Shown one piece after another: positions 55,401 to 63,788 of a stretch of 64,000 nt of DNA. Position 1 is the first letter of the stretch. Every line of letters starts with the position of its first letter. The position numbers were made by a program, and so were the translations under genes. This stretch comes from Alkaliflexus imshenetskii DSM 15055 (GTDB taxonomy: Bacteria > Bacteroidota > Bacteroidia > Bacteroidales > Marinilabiliaceae), in assembly GCF_000517065.1 (NCBI RefSeq), contig NZ_KI912105.1, positions 2,614,571 through 2,678,570 on the forward strand, written 5' to 3'. The notes beneath the pieces are model-generated. The model made no database searches, was not told where the DNA came from, and was given only the letters and a program-made list of their open reading frames with translations.

Positions 55401-56176
55401 AGGCCGACGATGAAATTGGAGAGTTGGTTCAAGAGTACAACCGTATGGTTGAGGAGTTGGCAGTGAGTGCCGATAAACTTGCCAAAACCGAGCGAGAATT
55501 GGCCTGGCGTGAAATGGCCAAACAGATTGCCCATGAAATAAAGAATCCTTTAACTCCAATGAAGCTGAGTATTCAGTATTTACAACGTGCTTGGAACGAT
55601 AAGGTTGAAGATTTTGACGACTATTTGAAACGCGTAACCAATACCCTGGTAGAGCAAATTAACAATCTTTCATCTATAGCCTCGGAGTTTAGTAAGTTTG
55701 CGCAAATGCCTTCAGCAAAAGTAGAAGTTGTAAATCTTGTTGAAAAGGTTGAGAATTGCTGTATGTTGTTTTCAAAATCAACCAAAACTGAGATTTTGTT
55801 GAACAATACGGTAGGTGAAGAGATTCTTGTGAAGGCGGATGGCGAACAGTTGCTGGGTGTTTTTAACAATCTGATAAAAAATGCCATTCAGGCAATCCCG
55901 TCCGGGCTAAAAGGTGTTGTAAAACTGGAAATTTCTGTACACGATGAAATGGCTCGAGTTACTGTGAGCGACAATGGCAAGGGAATAGCAGAAGAGATCC
56001 GCAGTAAATTGTTCGTGCCCAGTTTTACTACAAAAACCGGTGGTATGGGACTTGGACTCGCCATTGCCCGACGTATCATTGAAAATGCAGGGGGTGAAAT
56101 ATGGTTTGAGTCCACCGAAGGTGTTGGTTCGGTTTTCTTCGTAGAACTCCCTTATTTTTCTGACTCTTCGCTATAA
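52472..56176 (+). CDS. Large multi-spanning sensor histidine kinase (NtrY-like)
   Basis: 1234 residues. About twelve hydrophobic segments lie in the first 950 residues: one at the N-terminus, about eight between 200 and 480, and three around 700-930. Extracellular or periplasmic parts lie between them. A HAMP domain follows near 950-1000 (RQITRPLLMLQDRISRIKL). The phospho-acceptor is His1021 in QIAHEIKNPLTPMKL, and the HATPase has the N box (NNLIKNAIQAI), G1 (SDNGKGIAEE) and G2 (GGMGLGLAIARRI). No response regulator gene adjoins. Overlaps the RDD gene tail by 25 bases. Signal unknown. Confidence 0.9.
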   Translation: MQQYTRTIFISLIFFALFIILGGSMRHYAGLRPVRDFNADKIERLVNSSRTAMLSQLERMPLESYTSHEDLWRGMDSLQFRNMDVLVFQGFELVAWSNRLLPVDGINPQYFKHQLVRLDNGWYLTAFKQHGQVLAVGFTLLKHEFPYQNQFLQDGFPSRFGLESSVMISREQSPDYVPVRDEAGNFLFSFIPAGSQTKQSILLVLSGISFLLGLVAFWVFIYYLQRHFRYRNWINLLWVASSVVYGLIYYMLIWRVGLSVIQEQELFSPVHFAMSAWLPSLGHFLLYVFLLFSVCFWFFKFFRLPVVFRSGRLSKPSLLLALFLFLILCAFYLIYISRLLYLLAEHSSGSMILVKVIDMDLVALVKIVMVAFLLLSLLLVFERVVLMFVVHLNRLSLFATVLGVSILLAFVFGGVGVGESDWAFVFFLLAGSMLIFLRRKPHLAHSYSTYLWFAGLFAVYAGMVMMDMTIRKEESNRELLVENLSFQLMRDEDPVAEMYLSEIEKQISNDATLMRLLAQPDLDPDAIRNHLVKFYFYGYWGRYEMQIIPCWPQGDLFIQETGEVRNCYNYFFQLLDGFGYTIPGSNHFHYLDNHNGRVSYFGVFRFFPNDPVRETSLFIELHSKAFFEGLGYPELLISDREQARLRLFNEYSHAKYINGRLVKRSGDYPYKSESHHYKTVLNDKVFLKEGDYSHLVYQPDENTTVLLSRKDYTVSDVFMAFSIFFIIFFFAGSIIILLLQWRSTGFSVRLSIQKRIQVAFVLLMLVMLIIVATGTVYYTVQQFKRKHLELLENKIQSVLLELEYKIGFDGPETSSPEEYLNYQLQMISNVFYCDINLYGIDGKLIGTSRPELFRNGLAGLQMNPRAYFSLAYTDAVRFLDEERIGNLRYTSFYVPVLSNDNRLAGFVNLPYFVGNNELREEVSSVIVTVINFYLMFSFLVIGLAVFLARQITRPLLMLQDRISRIKLDRLNEKIDYKADDEIGELVQEYNRMVEELAVSADKLAKTERELAWREMAKQIAHEIKNPLTPMKLSIQYLQRAWNDKVEDFDDYLKRVTNTLVEQINNLSSIASEFSKFAQMPSAKVEVVNLVEKVENCCMLFSKSTKTEILLNNTVGEEILVKADGEQLLGVFNNLIKNAIQAIPSGLKGVVKLEISVHDEMARVTVSDNGKGIAEEIRSKLFVPSFTTKTGGMGLGLAIARRIIENAGGEIWFESTEGVGSVFFVELPYFSDSSL

Positions 56177-56544
56177 ATAACATCCGTGTGTGCCCATTTG
56201 TCTGCCAGTCGCTTGCCCTTCGAAAACAAAAACCAGAGGTCAATGAGATTTACAATGGGTATTAGCGTTACAAGTCCCCTTATTACCGATTTCTCGGGAT
56301 AGGCTGTTAATGATTCGTTTTGAGGCAATGCCACCGTTTTTATTTTAAGCAGGTGCTTGCCAAAACTCTGGCCTTTCAGGAAAGGCAAAGCGTCACGCAT
56401 TAGGTGATATATAAGTCCAAACATCCATCCAACCCGCGGAAAAAAACAGAGCCCTACGGCAATTATTAAATCTATTATTGCAGCGGTGATTCGTTCCGTT
56501 AGAGGCGCTGATAAGGCTTGCTTTGTGGGTTCTGACATTGCCAT
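56152..56544 (-). CDS. RDD-family membrane protein
   Basis: About 130 residues from the start at 56544 (or two codons later). LTERITAAIIDLIIAVGLCFF is the first helix, carrying the conserved Arg and Asp (ERI...D); a second transmembrane region is near residues 85-110 (IRGLVTLIPIVNLIDLWFLF). The C-terminal DKWAHTDVIY is also typical of RDD proteins. Function unknown; it converges on the sensor kinase with overlapping ends. Confidence 0.8.
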   Translation of the reverse strand: MAMSEPTKQALSAPLTERITAAIIDLIIAVGLCFFPRVGWMFGLIYHLMRDALPFLKGQSFGKHLLKIKTVALPQNESLTAYPEKSVIRGLVTLIPIVNLIDLWFLFSKGKRLADKWAHTDVIYSEESEK

Positions 56545-56754
56545 TCGATTAATTTCTTGTGCGCCCAAATATAGAAAGTTTTTGCATTCCTTCTAATCAG
56601 ATTTTTCTTTGTGTTTTGGAGTATTTAATATGGTCTGTTCTGTTATCGTAATTTTTTCTAAGTGTAACTCGTTGGAAAATAAAAGCATGTGGATTTACGT
56701 GTTCGTTTTTTGCATTTATTTTATTAATTATTACATCTATTAAACTTTTGTTCT

Positions 56755-56762
56755 TAGATTTG
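56755..56762 (+). promoter_or_regulatory. -7 element before the secreted GH10
   Basis: TAGATTTG fits TAnnTTTG, 57 bases before the ATG. A good -33 partner is not seen, so it is tentative. Confidence 0.4.
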
Positions 56763-56819
56763 CAACAAGCGTTATATTAGCGCGCGAACAGTCACTTATT
56801 CACTATTTTAACTACTATT

Positions 56820-58982
56820 ATGAGAAAAGTTTACACACTCCTGCTTTTTGTCTTTTTGCTGCTGATATGGCAGTCTGGTTTGTTCTGTTCCGAAATACAT
56901 GCCAATGGCCCCTGGGGAAACAATACTCCTCCATCGGCAGTAATAACCTATCCTCATAGCAATGCTTATTATCAGGAAGGCTCTGATATTGTATTCAGAG
57001 TTTACTCTACGGATGTGGGTGGTTCTTTTCCTGCCGGCACTGTTTCAAAGGTTGAGTTTTTTGTTGACGATGTAAAAGTGCACGAATCAGCAACGCATGT
57101 CAATCATACCTACTCGTTTGTGCTCGAGGATATGCAGGTTGGGGAGTATCGGCTTACTGCTCGTGCCACAGACAATCTTGGCGCAACCTTCACTTCTGCG
57201 GGGGTACTATTGCACGTAGGTACACGGCCTGCTATTAAGCGAGGAATGAGCGCAGGTAAGGGCAAGTATCTTGGGAATATTCTCGCTGGAAGTAGTGTTC
57301 GTGCCGATTACCTGGATTTGTGGAATGGCGTAACTGCCGAAAATGCGCACAAATGGGGTAGTGTGGAAGGTACAAGAGATGTAATGCGGTGGACAACAGG
57401 TGACAATATCTATAATTTTGCCAAGAACAACAATTTAGTATTCAGATACCATGCCGTTGCATGGGGTAGTCAGTACCCTGGGTGGTTAAATTCTATATAT
57501 CCTTTAAGCCTTGAAGATCCTGAAGTTACTGCTACCGACGAAGAAATGGAGGCGTTTGTGACAATTTTCAGGGCAGAAATTGATAACTATATGGCCGAAA
57601 TGGCTGCCAGATATCCATACATGGATCAAATTGATGTGCTAAACGAGAACCTTTATTTAACTACCTACAACGGAAAGGAACATGCGGCTGGAACTCCTAT
57701 TTTCAGAGCCGGGATGGGTGGCCCCGGAGAAACTGGATACGATTGGGCAATTTGGTTGTTTGAAAGGGCTCGTCATTATTTTCCGAACTCCAAATTGGTG
57801 ATGAACGATTTTGAACTGGAAAGTAATCCTGCTGGCATTAACGAGATGCTTGATGTGATTAAAGTACTTCGCGATAGAGGACTTATTGACGGATTTGGAA
57901 CGCAGGCTCACACGTTCAATATTTATGGTATGTGGAATGCTACATCAACGTTGAAACAGCGCATCGATTTGATGGCTTCAGGCGGTGTGCCGGTATATGC
58001 TACCGAATTTGACATTGCAAGTGGCTCACCGGCTTCTGAGGCCAATCAATTGCGTTCATATCAGAATGTGTTTCCGGTGTTTTGGGAGCATCCTGCAGTT
58101 GCCGGTATTTCTTTATGGGGATATGTTGAAGGACAAACATGGATATCTGGTACCGGCCTGCTTAATAGCGACGGAACAAAACGCAGTGCCATGATTTGGC
58201 TCGAGAATTACATGGCAAACCAGCCCAATGTTGGCTTTCCCTTTGTTGGTGAGGAGCCCGACAATCAGCCAACGAGCAATATGCTAATAAATGGTGATTT
58301 CGAAATGGGCACCATGGGCTGGGATATACAGAATCACAGCGGTGCAAATGGCACTATCGCTGCGATTGAGAACACGGATATGTCAGGTTCTTATGCCTTG
58401 CAAATCTGTGCATCAAGTACCGGTACAGCAAACTGGCATGTGCAGGTGCGACAAAATGCGCCTTTTGTGGCAGGTAAGAAATATGAGATTTCATTCAAGG
58501 CCAAGGCCGATGCACCACGTAACATCGCAGTGGCCGTACAGCAAGAAGGTGGAAGTTGGACAACTCATTTCCAGAATGATGTTAGTTTAACAACCGAGCC
58601 TCAATCATTCAGTTTTGAGTTTAGTCCAACAGTTACTGATGCTACAGCCAAGCTGAAATTCTACACAGGAACCAATTCTGTATGTGTATATGTTGATCGT
58701 GTCGTTTTCCGCGAAATGGTTGGTTCCTCCATTAATGACCCTGCCAAACAGCGCATCATGCAGGTATTTCCCAATCCTCTTAAAGATCTGCTTTACATTA
58801 CAGGCGATGGGAGCCATGTAGATGTGAATTATGAGATATATAATTCTACCGGACAGATGGTGATGCGTGGAGTGGTTGCTGAAGGTACAGGCATTTCAAC
58901 ATCAAGCCTGCTTAAAGGTGTCTATATTGTTCGCGCTACTTATGGCAATTCATTTGAGGTTCATACTGTTATTAAACAGTGA
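56820..58982 (+). CDS. Secreted multidomain GH10 xylanase with Ig-like, CBM4/9-like and T9SS sorting domains
   Basis: 720 residues. Signal peptide about 1-28. An Ig-like domain (38-133, PPSAVITYPHSNAYYQEG). The GH10 domain spans about 138-468, with acid/base Glu276 (IDVLNENLY) and nucleophile Glu396 (VYATEFDIA). A CBM4/9-like carbohydrate-binding module follows (485-635, NGDFEMGTMGWDIQNHSG). The last about 75 residues form a Type IX secretion sorting domain (FPNPLKDLLYI...YEIYNSTGQMV...LKGVYIVRATY). It should be exported and attached to the cell surface or released. It lies apart from the xylan unit at 41772-45410. Confidence 0.94.
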   Translation: MRKVYTLLLFVFLLLIWQSGLFCSEIHANGPWGNNTPPSAVITYPHSNAYYQEGSDIVFRVYSTDVGGSFPAGTVSKVEFFVDDVKVHESATHVNHTYSFVLEDMQVGEYRLTARATDNLGATFTSAGVLLHVGTRPAIKRGMSAGKGKYLGNILAGSSVRADYLDLWNGVTAENAHKWGSVEGTRDVMRWTTGDNIYNFAKNNNLVFRYHAVAWGSQYPGWLNSIYPLSLEDPEVTATDEEMEAFVTIFRAEIDNYMAEMAARYPYMDQIDVLNENLYLTTYNGKEHAAGTPIFRAGMGGPGETGYDWAIWLFERARHYFPNSKLVMNDFELESNPAGINEMLDVIKVLRDRGLIDGFGTQAHTFNIYGMWNATSTLKQRIDLMASGGVPVYATEFDIASGSPASEANQLRSYQNVFPVFWEHPAVAGISLWGYVEGQTWISGTGLLNSDGTKRSAMIWLENYMANQPNVGFPFVGEEPDNQPTSNMLINGDFEMGTMGWDIQNHSGANGTIAAIENTDMSGSYALQICASSTGTANWHVQVRQNAPFVAGKKYEISFKAKADAPRNIAVAVQQEGGSWTTHFQNDVSLTTEPQSFSFEFSPTVTDATAKLKFYTGTNSVCVYVDRVVFREMVGSSINDPAKQRIMQVFPNPLKDLLYITGDGSHVDVNYEIYNSTGQMVMRGVVAEGTGISTSSLLKGVYIVRATYGNSFEVHTVIKQ

Positions 58983-59065
58983 TAGCATGATTAATTAAAA
59001 CAGATATAATAGCAAAAAATAGTTGGTATAAACCTCTGTGTGCCTTGTATCTATTGAGATTTGAT

Positions 59066-59105
59066 AGAGTTTATTGAAATTGGTTTCAATAAACTCTGTT
59101 TTTTT
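59066..59105 (+). terminator. Terminator of the secreted GH10
   Basis: AGAGTTTATTGAAA (59066-59079) pairs perfectly over 14 bases with TTTCAATAAACTCT (59084-59097), with a TTGG loop and a T-run after. Confidence 0.9.
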
Positions 59106-59257
59106 CGTTCTTTTTATGCCAGAGACATCGGCTCGTATCTGTTATGTAAGGATGGACTTTAGTCCATACAAGTGCTGAAGTCTATGTTGTAAGAGAGCTG
59201 TAGGCTCGGTATATCATGGTCGTTTGTAAAAATGCATCGTTCCTCCGGAACTTTTTA

Positions 59258-59302
59258 AAACAACAACGCCTCATGTCAATCAATATGAGGCATTGTTGTT
59301 TT
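59258..59302 (-). terminator. Terminator of the LuxR-type regulator gene
   Basis: ACAACAA plus GCCTCAT pairs with ATGAGGC plus TTGTTGT with one mismatch between the two blocks, and A/T runs flank it. It lies just after the stop at 59311. Confidence 0.75.
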
Positions 59303-59310
59303 CTGCATTT

Positions 59311-59892
59311 TCACGAGATGTCATCCATCTTTATAATCCCATTTAGAATGGCATATACCGTAAGTCCGGATACACTTTTAATGTCAAGTTTTCGGGTGAT
59401 GTTCTTTCTGTGCGAAATTACCGTATGGGTGCTAATGAAAAGTTTGGAGGCAATTTCTTTGTTTGTTTGGCCCAAAGCAACATGTTTCAAAATGAGCTTC
59501 TCTCTTGATGTCAACTCTTCGGAGTTTTCGGGCTCTTCTGAATCATCCATTCCAAGCGGACGCACACAAAGGGTAAGCTTTTCAGTAATGGTTAATTTCG
59601 AGTCGTAGATGGAAATTTGATTGGATGGCGATCCCGGTGGGAGCGGTGTCGTAATAAGGTGAATTATTTTTGAGGGATCAACCACTTCGTTTTCGAAAGA
59701 GCGATCGGGCAGTGCTGCTTCAATCGAGGTGTTGATGATTAGGATATCCGGCACAAAATGATGCAACACTTCATTGAGCCCCATGTGGGAGCCCAACACT
59801 TCAATCTGGGTAACTTCGGGAAACTGTTCCAAAATTTGAATCAGGCCTTTCCTTACCAGATAGGATTGTTCAACTATCAATATCTTAATCAT
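59311..59892 (-). CDS. LuxR/NarL-type response regulator with degenerate receiver
   Basis: 193 residues. The first 120 are receiver-like (MIKILIVEQSYLVRKGLIQIL), but the acidic pair is Glu8-Gln9 and the phosphorylation site is Asn54 (PDILIINTS) instead of Asp. The C-terminal 65 are a LuxR helix-turn-helix (LTSREKLILKHVALGQTNKEIASKL, STHTVISHRKNI). It may act without phosphorylation or respond to another signal. It lies 14 bases downstream of the hemerythrin-like gene in the same direction. Confidence 0.87.
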   Translation of the reverse strand: MIKILIVEQSYLVRKGLIQILEQFPEVTQIEVLGSHMGLNEVLHHFVPDILIINTSIEAALPDRSFENEVVDPSKIIHLITTPLPPGSPSNQISIYDSKLTITEKLTLCVRPLGMDDSEEPENSEELTSREKLILKHVALGQTNKEIASKLFISTHTVISHRKNITRKLDIKSVSGLTVYAILNGIIKMDDIS

Positions 59893-59906
59893 TCGAACCT
59901 GAATTA

Positions 59907-60641
59907 TTAATTGGATTCACGATTTTTGAGTTCTGCTTCCATTCTTCGTACTTTTGGTATAAGCACGTTTTCTTCAAGCAACGTGTGATCCTTTAAATCT
60001 TTCCCCAAGCGGTATATCTCAAGCAACAGGTTCGTGAAGTGACAGTTGTTGGATGGTGGCGGCAGATACTTTAACAGAATGGACTGCAAATCGAAAATTT
60101 TCTCCTCCAAATCACTGTGGTTGTCCAAATATTTATCAATAGTGTAATCGGGATATTTCTGTTTAAAATCGGCTAAAGATATTTCACCTTTTATTACGTT
60201 CGAAAGTGCTGTAATGTATGGAAATGTTCTGCACTCTTCATCCTCTATGTGCTCAGTAAACTCCCTGATGTATTCTCTGAAAAATTGTATCATCAAGCGG
60301 GCAGATTGATCCGGAATGTCGGTTAGCTCTTCGAGTAGTTCAATCTCCTTTTCAATTCGTGGTATTTGGTAATGAAGATAGCATCTATGCGTATGTTGCA
60401 GGTAGGTGATTAACCATTGCGGATCACCTTGAATCAGTTCTTCCTGCGGGAAATTATCACGCTCGTTGAACCATTGCGCCAGTTGAAGGAAAAAATCCAC
60501 ATCAATGGCTGCCTCCTGACAAACTGAGGTGATGGTTTTATCCTTAAACCCGAATGGAATCTGAAGGCGCTGAATTACGGCTAGTATCTCGAAGTTGAGA
60601 TGCACCAAATCGGTCATCTTCATATTGGCATGTATGCGCAT
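59907..60641 (-). CDS. Hemerythrin-like protein (RIC/ScdA-related)
   Basis: 244 residues. The C-terminal part carries hemerythrin-like iron-ligand motifs: HTHRCYLHYQIPRIEKEIELL, then FTEHIEDEE and, near the end, HTLLEENVLIPKVRRME. The N-terminal about 70 residues resemble the ScdA_N/DUF542 region but lack its CC motif (IPFGFKDKT in its place). Such proteins bind a di-iron site and take part in nitrosative or oxidative stress repair. Paired with the LuxR-type regulator. Confidence 0.82.
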   Translation of the reverse strand: MRIHANMKMTDLVHLNFEILAVIQRLQIPFGFKDKTITSVCQEAAIDVDFFLQLAQWFNERDNFPQEELIQGDPQWLITYLQHTHRCYLHYQIPRIEKEIELLEELTDIPDQSARLMIQFFREYIREFTEHIEDEECRTFPYITALSNVIKGEISLADFKQKYPDYTIDKYLDNHSDLEEKIFDLQSILLKYLPPPSNNCHFTNLLLEIYRLGKDLKDHTLLEENVLIPKVRRMEAELKNRESN

Positions 60642-60876
60642 GGCGGTTAGTTAGCTTATTTAGACCGCGTAAAAATAGTAAAACTTTTTATTTTTTTGAT
60701 GTGATGCCATTCGCGTCTAACCATTTATTAAATTTTTATAACATGATATAGTTGTCATATCCATTTTTGCCACGTGTACTAAAGACCAATTATGGCGATG
60801 ATTAACGCGGTTTTGCCCCCGCAATTGGCAGATATGTTTTGGGATTGCCTTTTGGGGCGTACATCAGGACAAAAAA

Positions 60877-60911
60877 ATGCCTGACAAATGGCTGGTTTGT
60901 CAGGCTTTTTT
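60877..60911 (-). terminator. Terminator of der
   Basis: GCCTGACAAA (60879-60888) pairs with TTTGTCAGGC (60896-60905); on the minus strand a T-run follows. It is 24 bases after the der stop. Confidence 0.85.
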
Positions 60912-60934
60912 TTGAATTCAGAACTTCTACATGC

Positions 60935-62248
60935 TTATTTTTTTCGCATGAAAATGTTGATTGGCACTCCTGATAAATCCCATTTGCCACGTATTTTATT
61001 CTCCAGAAAGCGTTTGTACGGCTCCTTAATATACTGAGGCAGGTTGCAGAAAAATGCAAATGAAGGCGTGGTGGATGGCAGCTGAGTGATGAATTTGATT
61101 TTTATGTATTTACCTTTTGTAGCCGGCGGTGGCGTGGCTCCAATAAGTGGTAACAGATATTCGTTAAGTTGTGAGGTCGGAACTTTACGCTTCATATTCT
61201 CGAAAACTCTTGCAGCCTCTTCAAGGGCTTTAAAAATCCGTTGTTTTGATACTGCTGAGGTAAATACGATGGGGTAATCAACATAAGGAGCGGTTTTTGA
61301 CCTGACTTCGGCTTCGAAGTTTTTCACTGTATGGTTGTCTTTCTCCATGAGATCCCATTTGTTCACCACAACTACAACCCCCTTTTTGTTGCGTTCAATC
61401 AGACTGAAAATTTTCTGGTCTTGTCCTTCAAACCCACGGGTAGCATCAATAAGTAGCAAACAGACATCTGAGTTTTCGATGGCACGTACGGCACGCATCA
61501 CCGAGTAAAACTCCAAATCTTCATGCACTTTGGTCTTCTTGCGTATGCCGGCTGTGTCTATCAGCAGAAAGTCGTGACCAAATTTGTTGTAGCGGGTGTG
61601 GATGCTGTCGCGCGTAGTTCCTGATACAGGCGTAACTATGTTGCGGTCTTCTCCGATAAATGCATTTACAATTGATGATTTCCCGGCATTGGGACGTCCC
61701 ACCACTGCAAATTTTGGCAGCTCTTCTTCATCTTCGTTCAGCGTCAACTCCTTCTTTGGTAATGCCTCAACCACCGCGTCCAGCAAATCGCCGGTTCCGG
61801 CTCCGTTTATCGACGAGATGGAAAACAGATTTTCCAAACCTAGTGAATAGAAGTAGGCTGCTTCGGGAATTCTTTCGTTGGTATCAACTTTGTTCACCAC
61901 AACGAAGGCCTTTTTACCGGAGCGACGGATTATCTCTGCCACACCTTCATCGTAATCGGTAATGCCGGTGGTTACATCCACCACAAACAGCAACATGTCT
62001 GCTTCCTCAATCGCAATTAAAACCTGGCTGCGGATGGCTTCTTCAAAAACATCCTCTGAATTTACAGCATACCCACCTGTGTCAATTACCGAAAAATCAA
62101 CACCATTCCAGTTGGCCTTGCCGTATATGCGATCTCTTGTTACGCCAGACATTTCATCTACTATGGCATGGCGCGAACTGGTAAGACGGTTAAAAAGGGT
62201 GGACTTCCCAACATTGGGACGCCCTACTATTGCAACGATACTACTCAT
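60935..62248 (-). CDS. der: Ribosome biogenesis GTPase Der (EngA)
   Basis: 437 residues with two GTPase domains (about 1-165 and 175-345) and a KH-like C-terminal domain. [14 protein letters not shown] and [14 protein letters not shown] are the P-loops; DTGGY and DTAGI are the two G3 motifs, NKVD and NKWD the two G4 motifs. Der helps assemble the 50S subunit. It follows era on the same strand after 141 bases. Confidence 0.97.
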   Translation of the reverse strand: MSSIVAIVGRPNVGKSTLFNRLTSSRHAIVDEMSGVTRDRIYGKANWNGVDFSVIDTGGYAVNSEDVFEEAIRSQVLIAIEEADMLLFVVDVTTGITDYDEGVAEIIRRSGKKAFVVVNKVDTNERIPEAAYFYSLGLENLFSISSINGAGTGDLLDAVVEALPKKELTLNEDEEELPKFAVVGRPNAGKSSIVNAFIGEDRNIVTPVSGTTRDSIHTRYNKFGHDFLLIDTAGIRKKTKVHEDLEFYSVMRAVRAIENSDVCLLLIDATRGFEGQDQKIFSLIERNKKGVVVVVNKWDLMEKDNHTVKNFEAEVRSKTAPYVDYPIVFTSAVSKQRIFKALEEAARVFENMKRKVPTSQLNEYLLPLIGATPPPATKGKYIKIKFITQLPSTTPSFAFFCNLPQYIKEPYKRFLENKIRGKWDLSGVPINIFMRKK

Positions 62249-62389
62249 CTAATTTATATGTATTGGCTTGTTATTACTTAATAAACGCGACTGCCAAAAG
62301 TTAATTGTCAATTATTTAAAATGCGAGTCGCAAAACCCTTCTGGTCTTTATATGACTTGAAAACGCTTTTTTTCAGCAGCCAAAGTTAC

Positions 62390-63274
62390 CTATTTCTGCT
62401 CATAACCAAAGTTGCGTAACAGATTATCCTGATCGCGCCAGTCTTTAGTAACTTTCACAAATATTCGCAAAAACACCTTTTTGTCAATGAATTTCTCAAT
62501 GTCCTTCCGGGCTTCTGTGCCAAGTTTTTTAAGCGCTTTGCCCTGATGGCCTATAATGATGCCTTTTTGCGAGTCGCGTGCCACATGTATTATGGCATTG
62601 ATGTCAACTTGTTTCTCGGTATCTTTAAATTGCTCTATCTCTACCTCCACCGAATAGGGAATCTCCTTCTGATAGTACAATAAAATCTTTTCGCGGATAA
62701 TCTCCGAAACGAAAAAGCGCTCAGGCTTATCTGTTAAAGCATCCTTATCAAAGTAAGGCGGCGACTCGGGTATCAACTCCAATATTCTTGCGAAAAGTCG
62801 GTCGGCATTAAATTTATGCATGGCCGAAATGGGATATATCTCTGCCTCGGGTATCAACTCCTTCCATTTCGATGCCAGTTCATCCAGATGCTCTTGTGTC
62901 GATAAATCAATTTTATTAATCGCCACAATCACCGGCAGGTTGGTTTTCCTAACCTCTTTCAGAAAGTTTTCATTTTTGTCTGATGTTTCAACCGTATCTG
63001 TCAGATATAAAATGATGTCGGCATCGGTTAATGCAGACTTGCTGAACTTAAGCATCGATTCCTGAAGCTTATAATTGGGCTCAAGCACACCAGGGGTGTC
63101 TGTAAAAACAACCTGATAGTCGTCCTGATTTACTATGCCAATAATCTTATGTCTTGTGGTTTGTGCTTTTGAGGTGATAATCGAGAGCCTTTCCCCAACA
63201 AGCAGATTCATTAAGGTAGATTTACCAACATTGGGATTGCCAACGATACTTACAAAACCGGATTTGTGCGTCAT
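62390..63274 (-). CDS. era: GTPase Era
   Basis: 294 residues. [31 protein letters not shown] (P-loop and switch), DTPGV, NKID, then the KH domain with IIGHQGKALKKLGTEARKDIE. Era binds 16S rRNA near its 3' end in 30S maturation. A TAACTTTG (minus strand, plus 63306-63313) may be its -7 box. It lies directly upstream of the divergent rRNA operon. Confidence 0.97.
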   Translation of the reverse strand: MTHKSGFVSIVGNPNVGKSTLMNLLVGERLSIITSKAQTTRHKIIGIVNQDDYQVVFTDTPGVLEPNYKLQESMLKFSKSALTDADIILYLTDTVETSDKNENFLKEVRKTNLPVIVAINKIDLSTQEHLDELASKWKELIPEAEIYPISAMHKFNADRLFARILELIPESPPYFDKDALTDKPERFFVSEIIREKILLYYQKEIPYSVEVEIEQFKDTEKQVDINAIIHVARDSQKGIIIGHQGKALKKLGTEARKDIEKFIDKKVFLRIFVKVTKDWRDQDNLLRNFGYEQK

Positions 63275-63429
63275 TATAAAATATTTCTTATTTATTTTGA
63301 AGCGGCAAAGTTACGATAAATGGCGGTTATTTTTTATGTTTTGACAGAAACTTAACCTTTCATAACTCTTGTATGTGCATTGCATATCAGTCGTTTTACA
63401 TTTTTTAATACAAAAGAGTGTGTAAAAAG

Positions 63430-63461
63430 TTTGGAGCGTAAAGGATGAACGTCTACTTTTG
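63430..63461 (+). promoter_or_regulatory. rRNA promoter P1
   Basis: TTTG (63430-63433) followed by GAG, 20-base spacer, TACTTTTG (63454-63461): an exact consensus. Confidence 0.75.
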
Positions 63462-63588
63462 CACTCGCTTTCCAAACGGGGAAAGGCACAAGAGGAGTCG
63501 GTTTGTAGCTGACAATTATTGAAGCAAGCGGCAAGATTTAGAGGTTTATTAAGAGGGAAAACATTTCTCAAAAAAACTTTGAAAAACA

Positions 63589-63621
63589 TTTGGAGTTTAG
63601 AAATTAAATCCTTTATCTTTG
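63589..63621 (+). promoter_or_regulatory. rRNA promoter P2
   Basis: TTTG (63589-63592) followed by GAG, 21-base spacer, TATCTTTG (63614-63621). Same layout as P1, about 160 bases downstream. Confidence 0.75.
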
Positions 63622-63678
63622 CAGCCCCGAAACGCAGGACAGACATCGGTTTGTTGTGTGGGGAAACAGGAAGAAAAA

Positions 63679-63690
63679 GTTCTTTGAAAA
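63679..63690 (+). promoter_or_regulatory. BoxA-like antitermination element
   Basis: GTTCTTTGAAAA resembles the boxA element of rRNA leaders, about 100 bases before the 16S start. Confidence 0.5.
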
Positions 63691-63788
63691 TATTGATGCA
63701 ATACCAAAAAAGAAACAAGGTTAAAACAAGCAACGTCCTTTCGAAAATTTCTTTGAGGAGCACAGGAAAACATATTAAAATCTTTTCT

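Noticed and set aside
63311..63763. 150-aa minus-strand ORF in the rRNA leader
   Set aside because: Covers both rRNA promoters and the boxA-like element; Cys/Phe-rich without family features.
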